This document shows positions 21,900 through 29,653 of a stretch of 64,000 bases of DNA, piece after piece. Below the pieces are notes generated by a model that worked only from the letters and a program-made list of their open reading frames with translations, made no database searches and was not told where the DNA came from. Both the position numbers and the translations under genes were made by a program. The stretch is from Rhodocyclales bacterium (lineage in GTDB: Bacteria; Pseudomonadota; Gammaproteobacteria; Burkholderiales; Rhodocyclaceae): the NCBI GenBank assembly GCA_016235165.1, contig JACRLX010000012.1:48886-112885 (forward strand), read 5' to 3'. Within the stretch, counting starts at the first letter, position 1, and each line of letters begins with the position of its first letter.

Positions 21900-23650
21900 T
21901 GTGGCAGCCATAGGGCGAAACATGCGCCGCCTTCCGGGCGATTGGTCGCCGTGACATGCCCGTCGTGCAGCAGCGCGACATGGAGCACGACCGGCAGACC
22001 AAGGCCCGTGCCGTCGGCGCGGGTGGTGAAGAAGGGAACGAAGATCTTGTCGAGGACTTCGGGGGCGATGCCGCGCCCGCCGTCGGCGACGGAAAGCGTC
22101 CACCCGGCGCGGCCGCTCGCGGCGTCGGTCGCCGGCTCCAGGCGCAGGGTGATCGGCGCCTGCCCCTCGGTCGCCTGCGCGGCATTCAGCAGCAGGTTGA
22201 ACAGGGCATGACGGATCAGTATCGGGTCCAGCGTCAGCAGCGGCGGCTCGGTGGGCAGTTCGAGCTTCACCGGCAGGTGGTGGGGCTCGGCCTGGCGGAA
22301 CATCAGCACCGTGTCCTCGATCAGCGGCGCCATGGCGGTCGGCTTGCTCTCGAAGCAGGAGACCTTCGAGAACTCGAGCATGCGTTTGACGAAACCGCGG
22401 CAGTCTTCGCCGGCGTGGCGGATCTCGGCCAGCAGCGCGCGCGCGCGCCGCGGATCGTCGGCTTCGCGGTCGGCGAGCTGCGCCATGTTGACCACGCCGA
22501 CCAGCGGGTTGTTGAGCTGGTGGGCGATGCTGCCGACCATGGTGCCCAGCGCGGAAAGCTTTTCCACCTGCAGGATGCGCTGATGCTCGGTATCCAGGTG
22601 CAGCAGGCGGTGTTCCAGTTCGTGCTGGCGCTGGTAATCCTTCTCCACGCGCTGCAAGGCAACGTGGAACACGCCGAGCACGCCGGTGGCGAGCGCCAGC
22701 GAAAGCGCGATCACGGCCGCCATGTAACCGGTGAAGGTGGCCTCGAGCTCGGTCACGTCGCGCAGCACCGCCAGCTTGCCGATGGGATGGCCGGCGGCGT
22801 CGGCCAGCGGTACCAGGGCCATGTGCAGCGAGCGCCCGCCCTCGCTGATCCTGACGCTGCCGCCGTTGAGCAGGCGCGCGAAGGCCGGGGGATCGAGCCC
22901 GGCCGGCAGCGACGGACGCGTCTGCGCCAGGATTACGTGGCTGGGAAAGCGCTCCCACTCGCCCTGGCGCTGCATCAGCGCCTGGCCGCGCTGCCACTGG
23001 TCCTGCGCCAGGTAACGCTTGTCCACCAGCACCAGGAGGTCTACCGCCAGGTTGTCCCGTATCTCGTCGATCAAATGCTTGACCTCCTCGCCGAGCTCGA
23101 CGTAGCCGAGACTGCGGCCCGCTTCGCGCCAGGGCACCACGGTGCGCAGCGTGAGGGTGCCCAGGGGGCCGAGTTCCAGACCATGTACCGGTTCCTTGCG
23201 GCTGTGCGTCTGCAGCATCGTGGCGCGGTCGATGCGGTCGCCGAAGTCGGCCGGGGTGTGCAGGCGGTAGAGGTTGATCCGGTCCGGCCCGGTGAAGTAC
23301 AGATGGGTGATGCGGTGGTCGCGGCGCAGGGCATCGAACAGCGGCCGCGCGCTGCGTTCCAGTGCGGCGCGGTCGCCGCGGCGAAAGGCCTCGACGATCG
23401 CCGGGTTGCCGCGCATGGCATGGACCACGGCGCGCATCAGGTTGCCGTCCTTGTCCAGCTTGACGGCGAACAGCTTGGCCACCGCCTGCGCGCGTTCGGC
23501 CAGGTCGCGGTCGCGCACCTTGGCCTCCATCAGATACAACGCGCCGGCGAAGACCGCCATGATCAGGCCGATCGCCGCCGCGAACGGGCCGAGGAAGGCG
23601 GCCTTGATGCGCTTGGGCCGGTGCGGCGGAGACGGGGAGGCGGGATTCAT
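21896..23650 (-). CDS. Cache-domain sensor histidine kinase (system A)
   Basis: 584 aa. Transmembrane helix ~18-40, a large periplasmic double-Cache-like region (~45-300, ITHLYFTGPDRINLYRLH), a second helix (~305-330), HisKA with the H box GSIAHQLNNPLVGVVNM, and HATPase (ADGGRGIAPEVLDKIF, ADGTGLGLPV). It is the cognate kinase of the regulator that follows with an ATGA overlap. A signature RINLYRLH resembles sensors of small anions or organic acids; the ligand cannot be told. It is divergent from a paralogous kinase across 141 bp. Confidence 0.9.
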   Translation of the reverse strand: MNPASPSPPHRPKRIKAAFLGPFAAAIGLIMAVFAGALYLMEAKVRDRDLAERAQAVAKLFAVKLDKDGNLMRAVVHAMRGNPAIVEAFRRGDRAALERSARPLFDALRRDHRITHLYFTGPDRINLYRLHTPADFGDRIDRATMLQTHSRKEPVHGLELGPLGTLTLRTVVPWREAGRSLGYVELGEEVKHLIDEIRDNLAVDLLVLVDKRYLAQDQWQRGQALMQRQGEWERFPSHVILAQTRPSLPAGLDPPAFARLLNGGSVRISEGGRSLHMALVPLADAAGHPIGKLAVLRDVTELEATFTGYMAAVIALSLALATGVLGVFHVALQRVEKDYQRQHELEHRLLHLDTEHQRILQVEKLSALGTMVGSIAHQLNNPLVGVVNMAQLADREADDPRRARALLAEIRHAGEDCRGFVKRMLEFSKVSCFESKPTAMAPLIEDTVLMFRQAEPHHLPVKLELPTEPPLLTLDPILIRHALFNLLLNAAQATEGQAPITLRLEPATDAASGRAGWTLSVADGGRGIAPEVLDKIFVPFFTTRADGTGLGLPVVLHVALLHDGHVTATNRPEGGACFALWLPQ

Positions 23651-23791
23651 GGAGGCCGCAGTGTGCCCCGGACCTTGCGGGTTGGCAACCGCTGCACAAT
23701 GCCCGGTCAGGGGAACTCCGGTTGGGTATCATCCCGCCCATGACCGCGGCGTGAAGTCGCAACGCGGTTCGACATCGAGCCGGGAGCGCCC

Positions 23792-25189
23792 ATGATCCTC
23801 CGTCCGTTTGCCCCGCCGGCAACCTTTGCCGCAGCGAGTCTGGTTCTGATCGCCCTGACCGCGATCGCGACCGGCTACGTCCAGTCCAGCTTTTTCCGCG
23901 ACGCCGTAATCCAGCGCGAGGCGGTCATCGTGCGCGATTTGGCCACGGCAATCGCCGCGCGCGACCTGCGCGCCACCGATCTCGATCATCCCGGCGACCT
24001 CGAGGCGCGCAGCCATCTGCAGCGCCGCTTTGCCGTGCTGGCGGATCTCTCCGGCGTGGTGCGGATCAAGGTCTTCAATGCCGATCAGGTGGTCGTCTGG
24101 TCCGACGAAGCGGGTCTGATCGGGCGCCGGCTGGCGGAGGACAGCCACCTGACGCAGGCCATCAGCGGCGGCGTCGCGGCGGTATTCGATCCGGGCGAGC
24201 GCGCGTCGCATGCCGGCGAAGCGCTTCCGCCCCAGCCGCTGATCGAGTTCTATGTGCCCTTTTCCGTGGCCAGGCCGGGCAGCGGCGGCGACCGCGTATA
24301 CGGCGCGGTGTCGCTGTACCGCTCGGCCGAGGGCCTGACGGCCACCCTCCGACATGGCTTGCTCCTGCACTGGGCGGTCAAGGCCATCGGCGGCGCGATC
24401 CTGTTTGTCACGCTGTTCTGGCTGTTTGGTGCGGTCTATCGCCGCCAGCGCGAGGCGGAGCGCCAGTTCCGCGAACTGTCGAGCGGGCACGCGCGCATCG
24501 TGCAGATGGAAAAACTTTCGGCGATGGGCCAGATGGTCGGCGAGATTGCCCACCAGTTCAACAATCCGCTGGTCGGCGTGATCAACCTGGCGCAGCGCGC
24601 CGAGGCCCATGCCGACGATCCCGTTCGGGTGCGGGAACTGTTGGCCGAAATCCGCCGCGCCGGGGAGCATTGCAGCAGCTATGTGCAGCGCATGCTGCGC
24701 TTCACCCGCCTGGCCCGGTCCGAACCGCAACCGGTGGCGCTGGAGGCGCTGATGCGCGAGACGGCGGTGTTCTTCCGCGAGACCGTCGGCGCCACGCCCG
24801 AAGTCCTCTGCCGCAGCAATCCCGAGGCCGGTCAGGCGGCGGTCGTCACCGCCGATCCGGTACTGCTGCGCCATGCGCTGTTCAACCTGATCCAGAACGC
24901 GGCGCAGGCCGATCCGCGCGGTCCGCTGGCGGCAAGCCTCGAAGCCGCCGCGCAGGACGGCCATGCCGGATGGGAGATCGCGGTGGCGGATCGCGGACCC
25001 GGCCTGGCCGCCGAGGCCGTGCCGCATCTGTTCGAGCCGTTTTTCAGCACCCGCCCAGGGGGTACCGGCCTGGGGCTTTCGGTGGCCCGCCACATCGCCG
25101 TGCAGCACGGCGGCGAGTTGCGCGCGGAGGCCAATCCCGGCGGCGGTGCGCGCTTCGTGCTTTGGCTGCCGGCCATGGAGGCCATGTGA
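23792..25189 (+). CDS. Sensor histidine kinase (system B)
   Basis: 465 aa. Helix ~8-30, a shorter periplasmic domain (~35-185), a second helix (~195-220), HisKA with EIAHQFNNPLVGVINLAQ and HATPase ([24 protein letters not shown]). The H box and flanks closely match the system A kinase, so the two are paralogues with different sensor domains. It is transcribed away from system A and coupled by GTGA to its own regulator. Confidence 0.9.
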   Translation: MILRPFAPPATFAAASLVLIALTAIATGYVQSSFFRDAVIQREAVIVRDLATAIAARDLRATDLDHPGDLEARSHLQRRFAVLADLSGVVRIKVFNADQVVVWSDEAGLIGRRLAEDSHLTQAISGGVAAVFDPGERASHAGEALPPQPLIEFYVPFSVARPGSGGDRVYGAVSLYRSAEGLTATLRHGLLLHWAVKAIGGAILFVTLFWLFGAVYRRQREAERQFRELSSGHARIVQMEKLSAMGQMVGEIAHQFNNPLVGVINLAQRAEAHADDPVRVRELLAEIRRAGEHCSSYVQRMLRFTRLARSEPQPVALEALMRETAVFFRETVGATPEVLCRSNPEAGQAAVVTADPVLLRHALFNLIQNAAQADPRGPLAASLEAAAQDGHAGWEIAVADRGPGLAAEAVPHLFEPFFSTRPGGTGLGLSVARHIAVQHGGELRAEANPGGGARFVLWLPAMEAM

Positions 25190-26547
25190 ATCCGAAGATC
25201 CTGCTGGTCGACGACGACTCCTTCACCCAGTACCTGTTCAAGGACCTGTTGCGCGATCGCGCGGTCGAGCTGCGCGTCGCGACGAACCTGGCCCAGGCGC
25301 GCGTGGCTTTCCGGCAGGCCGACTTCAACCTGATCGTGCTCGACCAGCGGCTTCCCGACGGCAATGGCCTCGACCTGTTCGCCGAGCTGCGCCGCGAACG
25401 CTCCCACCAGGTGGCGATCCTGATCACCGGCTACGCCGAGGTGAAAGACGCCGTGCGCGCCGTGCGCGAGGGGCTGTTCGACTACCTGACCAAGCCCTTC
25501 GAGAACCCGGACGAACTCGACGCGGTCATCGTCCGCGCGCTGGAACTCGATCGCGCCTACCGGGAGATCGGCGAACTGCGTGCCACGCTGGCGCAACGCC
25601 GCGCCGGCCCGACCATCATCGGCCGCTCGGCGGCGATCGAGGGCCTGCTGCTGCAGGTGCGCCAGGTGGCGCCGCTCGATGCCACGGTACTGGTGGAGGG
25701 CGAGAGCGGGACCGGCAAGGAACTGGTGGCGCAGATGATCCACGCGCTGAGCCCGCGGGCGGGCAAGCCGCTGCTGGAAGTCAATTGCGGGGCGCTGTCG
25801 GAGGCCCTGCTCGAAAGCACGCTGTTCGGTTACGAGAAAGGCGCCTTCACCGGTGCCGCGCGCGCGACTGCCGGCGTCATCGAGGAAGCCGACGGCGGCA
25901 CGCTGTTCCTCGACGAGATCGCCGACATGAGCGCCAAGCTCCAGGCCAGCCTGCTGCGCGTGCTGCAGGAACGGCGCTTCATGCGCCTGGGTGGGGCGGC
26001 GCCGAAACACAGCGATTTTCGCCTGGTATGCGCCACCAACCGGCCGCTGGAAGAAGAAGTGCGCGCCGGCCGCTTTCGCGCCGACCTCTTCTACCGCATC
26101 AACGTCGTCGCCCTTTCCATTCCGCCGCTGCGCGAACGGCCCGAGGACGTAATGCCCCTGGCGCTGTTCTTTCTCGACCGCTTCAATCGCAAGTTCGGGC
26201 GCGAACTGGGCCCCTTCACGCCGGAGGCCGCTGCGGCGCTGGAGGCGGCGCCCTGGCCGGGCAACGTCAGGCAGCTCGAACATGCGGTCGAGCGCATGGT
26301 GGCGGTCGGCAGGGGCGGCATGATCGGCGCGGGCGAGCTCGGCAAGCTGGGTGCGCCCCCGGTTTCCTGCACCAACCAGCCGCTGCCGGGCTACCGGGAG
26401 GCCCGCGAGGCGTTCGAGCGCGACTATTTCACGCGCCTGATGGCCGAGGCGGGCGGCAAGGTCGCAGAGGCGGCACGCATCTCCGGGCTGGCGCGGCAGA
26501 ACCTCTACCCACACCTGAAGCGCCTGGCGATTGACACGGAGTCGTGA
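25186..26547 (+). CDS. NtrC-family sigma-54-dependent response regulator (system B)
   Basis: The GTG at 25186 (VNPKILLVDDDSFTQY) overlaps the kinase stop by 4 nt; the track shows it inside a 625-aa ORF. 453 aa. REC (IVLDQRLPDGNG, DYLTKPF), AAA+ with GESGTGKE, GAFTGA and GGTLFLDEIADM, and Fis-type HTH (GKVAEAARISGLARQNLY). The domain order and motifs parallel system A throughout. The target is predicted to be the haem-protein operon starting at 26714. Confidence 0.93.
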   Translation: MNPKILLVDDDSFTQYLFKDLLRDRAVELRVATNLAQARVAFRQADFNLIVLDQRLPDGNGLDLFAELRRERSHQVAILITGYAEVKDAVRAVREGLFDYLTKPFENPDELDAVIVRALELDRAYREIGELRATLAQRRAGPTIIGRSAAIEGLLLQVRQVAPLDATVLVEGESGTGKELVAQMIHALSPRAGKPLLEVNCGALSEALLESTLFGYEKGAFTGAARATAGVIEEADGGTLFLDEIADMSAKLQASLLRVLQERRFMRLGGAAPKHSDFRLVCATNRPLEEEVRAGRFRADLFYRINVVALSIPPLRERPEDVMPLALFFLDRFNRKFGRELGPFTPEAAAALEAAPWPGNVRQLEHAVERMVAVGRGGMIGAGELGKLGAPPVSCTNQPLPGYREAREAFERDYFTRLMAEAGGKVAEAARISGLARQNLYPHLKRLAIDTES

Positions 26548-26569
26548 CGAGTGTCATGATCTCGTGACG
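26532..26569 (+). promoter_or_regulatory. Paired enhancer sites for the NtrC-type regulator (operon B)
   Basis: Two 18-bp sites 20 bp apart, TGACACGGAGTCGTGACG (26532-26549) and TGTCATGATCTCGTGACG (26552-26569), share TCGTGACG exactly. Read in reverse complement they give CGTCAC-N6-GTGTCA and CGTCAC-N6-ATGACA, close to the operon A sites. The first overlaps the regulator stop codon at 26547, as in system A. Confidence 0.72.
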
Positions 26570-26646
26570 TTTCCGGCAAGATCCCAGGGTCCCGCGGGCT
26601 GAGTCAATTCGCTGATTCGCAAGAGAAACACGCGAGTCGGCGCGGT

Positions 26647-26662
26647 GGGCACGGCGCTTGCG
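26647..26662 (+). promoter_or_regulatory. Sigma-54 promoter of cytochrome operon B
   Basis: GGGCACGGCGCTTGCG matches GGCACG-N4-TTGC with exact spacing; only the first consensus base differs. It lies 51 bp before the ATG at 26714. Confidence 0.85.
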
Positions 26663-26713
26663 CTCTTCCACCTCCATCAGGGGCTATCCCTGACCCACGG
26701 GGAGGAGAAAATC

Positions 26714-28030
26714 ATGAAAGCGCACATAGCCGTTGCCGGCCTGGCCGGCCTTTGCAGCCTGTCCGGCCACGCCGCCGATCCGGCGAGAATCAACTGGGAC
26801 AGCGTGCCCAAGAGCCAGTTCACGCTGTTCTATCCCGGCCAGTCCACGCAGGAATGGATGAAGAGCGCCGCGCACAAGGCGGGCGCCACGGGCGTCAATG
26901 ACGGCAAGAACTGCCTGGAATGCCACAAGGACGAGGAAGCCGACCTGGGCAAGACCATCGTCAGCGGCAAGAAGCTGGAGCCGACGCCGGTCGCCGGCAA
27001 GCCGGGATCGGTCAACGTCACGGTACAAGCCGCCTACGACAAGGAGAACGTCTACCTGCGGGCGAGCTGGCCGACCCACGCCAAGGAGGCCGGCGTATTC
27101 CACGACTACAAGGTTTTCAAGGGCGGACAGTGGAGCACCCATTCCGCCGGGCGGACCTACAAGGATGTGCGCGAGGGCAAGGCCAAGGTGTCCTACGAGG
27201 ATCGCTTCAACGTCATGGTCGGCGACAACAAGGGCACCGTGGCCGGCTTCGAGGCCGAAGGCTGCTGGGTCACCTGCCACAACTCGATGCGCGACACGCC
27301 CAACGAGCCGACCAAAGAACAGGTCAAGGCCCACCCCGTGCTCGGCGACGCCGGGATGAAAAAGAACGACATCCGCAAATACCTGGCCGAAACGCGCAGC
27401 GCCATGGACGACCGCGGCGGCTGGGACAAGGTCAAGGACAAGGCCGCGCTCGATGCGCTGATGGCCAGGGGCGTGTTCCTCGACCTGTGGCAGGCGCGCG
27501 CCTACCGCTCACTGCCGGTCGGCAAGGCCGACGACTCCCACGTCTTCCAGTGGCGCAACTTCGACAAGGGCAAGAAGCCCTTCGATTCCAACTGGGATGG
27601 CGACAAGAAGCAGCCCAGGTTCATGTTCGATCCGGCGAAGAACTCCGGCCGCGTGGCGCTGACCGAAGCGCAGTTCCGCGACCCGAAAGCGCCGAGGCTG
27701 GACGACGGCAACAGCATTCCCTATGACGCGAGCAAGATGAAGGACGGCGACCTGCTGCCCGGCTTCATCCTCAACGCCAGGCAGGACGGCTCGGCGGCCG
27801 ACCTCAACGCCAGCGGCAAGTGGGAGAAGGGCGTGTGGACCATGATGATCTGGCGCAAGCTCAACACCGGGCAGAAGGACGACGTGGCGCTGGCGCCCGG
27901 CCAGACCTATCCGATCGGCATTGCGGTGCATGACGACGCCAGCACCACGCGCTTCCATTACGTCAGCATGCCGCTCAAGCTTTCGCTGGGCAAGAAGGAT
28001 GGGCACGTCAATGCCGTCGAACTCAAGTAA
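26714..28030 (+). CDS. Periplasmic ethylbenzene-dehydrogenase-related c-type haem protein (paralogue B)
   Basis: The start MKAHIAVAGLAGLCSLSG at 26714 follows GGGGAGGAG; 438 aa with a signal peptide cleaved near GHAADP. One ordinary haem motif (CLECH) lies near residue 70, and a CX3CH motif (EGCWVTCHNSM) lies in the EB_dh core, at the same place as in paralogue A. Core strands read AAYDKENVYLRASWP and GVWTMMIWRKLNTG. It is longer than paralogue A through an N-terminal mono-haem extension. It overlaps the NapC-type gene by 20 bp, suggesting it receives electrons from that quinol dehydrogenase or delivers them to it. Confidence 0.86.
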   Translation: MKAHIAVAGLAGLCSLSGHAADPARINWDSVPKSQFTLFYPGQSTQEWMKSAAHKAGATGVNDGKNCLECHKDEEADLGKTIVSGKKLEPTPVAGKPGSVNVTVQAAYDKENVYLRASWPTHAKEAGVFHDYKVFKGGQWSTHSAGRTYKDVREGKAKVSYEDRFNVMVGDNKGTVAGFEAEGCWVTCHNSMRDTPNEPTKEQVKAHPVLGDAGMKKNDIRKYLAETRSAMDDRGGWDKVKDKAALDALMARGVFLDLWQARAYRSLPVGKADDSHVFQWRNFDKGKKPFDSNWDGDKKQPRFMFDPAKNSGRVALTEAQFRDPKAPRLDDGNSIPYDASKMKDGDLLPGFILNARQDGSAADLNASGKWEKGVWTMMIWRKLNTGQKDDVALAPGQTYPIGIAVHDDASTTRFHYVSMPLKLSLGKKDGHVNAVELK

Positions 28031-28646
28031 GGGCCCGGAGAGCGCCCCGCGCGCGCGCCGCCTGTGGGGCGCGCTGCACGACTTCTTCAGGAGCCCCTTG
28101 AACGGCCTGGTCGCCGGCGTGGCGGCCGCGGCGGCGCTGGGCGTTTCCTTCGTGGTGGCGGAAGAGCTCAACATCCGCGGCAACTCGACGGCATTCTGCG
28201 TTTCCTGCCATTCGATGGGTGCCTACGTCTATGAGGAGTTCAAGCAGTCGAAGCATTACACCAACGCCTCGGGCGCCCGTCCGGAATGCGGCCAGTGCCA
28301 CGTCGCCAAGCGTTTCTGGCCGGCGGTGTACGACCACATGATGGGCACCCATGACCTGATCTCGGAACACACCAACGATTGGAGCACGGCCGAAAAATTC
28401 GACGCCAGGCGCGCCAGGATGGCCGAGAAGGCGCGCCTCAAGATGCTTGCCGAGAACAGCCACACCTGCCGCGAATGCCACAAGATGGAAGCCATCGCAC
28501 CGACCCGCAAGCGGGGTCAGCGCGCCCATGAGGATGCGATCAAGAAGAACAGCACCAATTGCATCGCCTGCCACTACAACCTGGTGCACAAGGAGGCGCC
28601 GCTGACGGAGAAGTTCTCGCAGGCGATCAAGAGCGTCGGCGACTAG
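28011..28646 (+). CDS. NapC/NirT-family tetrahaem membrane cytochrome c
   Basis: The ATG at 28011 lies inside the end of the upstream gene. 211 aa. One N-terminal membrane anchor (~28-48) and four CXXCH motifs (CVSCH, CGQCH, CRECH, CIACH), with the FCVSCHSMGAYVYEEFKQSKH block of the NapC/NirT family. Such proteins oxidise membrane quinol and pass electrons to periplasmic reductases. No reductase catalytic subunit is encoded nearby, so its partner is the EB_dh protein or something elsewhere. A GTCGCCG/CGGCGAC hairpin without a T-run follows. Confidence 0.92.
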   Translation: MPSNSSKGPESAPRARRLWGALHDFFRSPLNGLVAGVAAAAALGVSFVVAEELNIRGNSTAFCVSCHSMGAYVYEEFKQSKHYTNASGARPECGQCHVAKRFWPAVYDHMMGTHDLISEHTNDWSTAEKFDARRARMAEKARLKMLAENSHTCRECHKMEAIAPTRKRGQRAHEDAIKKNSTNCIACHYNLVHKEAPLTEKFSQAIKSVGD

Positions 28647-28724
28647 CCCGCGCCCGCGCGTCGCCGCCGGCCGGATCGCGGCGACGTATGATCCATACTC
28701 CGTGTCCGTGGCCTTCGTGATTCG

Positions 28725-29510
28725 ATGAGCTTTCTTGCCGTTTGCCTTGCCGCGCTGCTGGCCTCGGGCCTGACCCTGTTCTCGGGCTTCGGCCTGGGCA
28801 CGATACTCACGCCGGTGTTCGCGCTGTTCTTCCCGGTGCAGGCCGCGGTCGCCATGACGGCGGTGGTGCATCTGGCCAACAACCTGTTCAAGATCGGGCT
28901 GGTCGGCCGCGACGCGGACTGGCGCGTGGTGCTGCGCTTCGGCCTGCCGGCGGCGCTGGCGGCAATCGTCGGCGCCGGCCTGCTGGGGCTGTTCGCCGGC
29001 CTGCCGGCGCTGGCGAGCTACGAGCTGGCCGGACGGCCGCACGAGCTCACGCCGGTCAAGGCGGTGATCGGCCTGCTGATCGTCGGCTTCGCCTTGCTCG
29101 AACTCTCGCCGCGCTTCGCTCGGCTTTCCTTCCCGCCGCGCTGGCTGCCGCTGGGCGGGCTGCTGTCGGGCTTCTTCGGCGGGCTGTCGGGTAACCAGGG
29201 GGCATTGCGCTCGGCCTTCCTGATCAAGGCCGGGCTGTCGAAGGAGGCCTATGTCGGCACCGGCGCGGCCTGCACGGTGCTGGTCGATGCCGTGCGGCTG
29301 GTGGTCTACGGCGCGAGCTTCCAGGCCACGGGCTGGAGCGTGCTGGCGGGAGAGGGTGGCCGGCTGGTGCTGGCCGCTTCGCTGGCCGCCTTCCTCGGCG
29401 CCTGGCTGGGCAAGAAGCTCCTGAAGAAGGTGACGCTGCGCGTCGTCGAACTCGTGGTCGCAGCGGCGATGGTCGTCATCGGCGGGGCATTGGCGGTCGG
29501 GTTGGTCTGA
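28725..29510 (+). CDS. TSUP family (TauE/SafE) anion transporter
   Basis: 261 aa with about eight hydrophobic helices. The family repeat is seen as LTLFSGFGLGTILTPVFALFFP near the N terminus and SGFFGGLSGNQGALRSAFLIKAG in the second half. The family exports sulfite, sulfonates or related anions. It starts 78 bp after the NapC-like gene on the same strand and may share its transcript. A sulfur link for operon B is possible but not shown. Confidence 0.85.
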   Translation: MSFLAVCLAALLASGLTLFSGFGLGTILTPVFALFFPVQAAVAMTAVVHLANNLFKIGLVGRDADWRVVLRFGLPAALAAIVGAGLLGLFAGLPALASYELAGRPHELTPVKAVIGLLIVGFALLELSPRFARLSFPPRWLPLGGLLSGFFGGLSGNQGALRSAFLIKAGLSKEAYVGTGAACTVLVDAVRLVVYGASFQATGWSVLAGEGGRLVLAASLAAFLGAWLGKKLLKKVTLRVVELVVAAAMVVIGGALAVGLV

Positions 29511-29617
29511 AGCCCGCGGGTCTGCCGCAGGCGAAGACGTCGACGGCGTCGATGAAGGACAAGGCCGTCACGGCGGATGTCCGGGCGGTAGTGCGGCAGC
29601 CGTGACGATCTGGTAGG

Positions 29618-29633
29618 CTGTATATAAAACCAG
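29618..29633 (+). promoter_or_regulatory. LexA/SOS box upstream of dnaE2
   Basis: CTGTATATAAAACCAG matches CTGT-N8-ACAG with one mismatch and an AT-rich centre, 20 bp upstream of the dnaE2 ATG. Confidence 0.82.
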
Positions 29634-29653
29634 CCATCGTTCCAGCTCCCGCC

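Noticed and set aside
20502-23822. 1106-aa minus-strand ORF read as one giant regulator
   Set aside because: Only the last 465 codons are the regulator; the front is an out-of-frame reading of the kinase, which has its own frame and an ATGA overlap.
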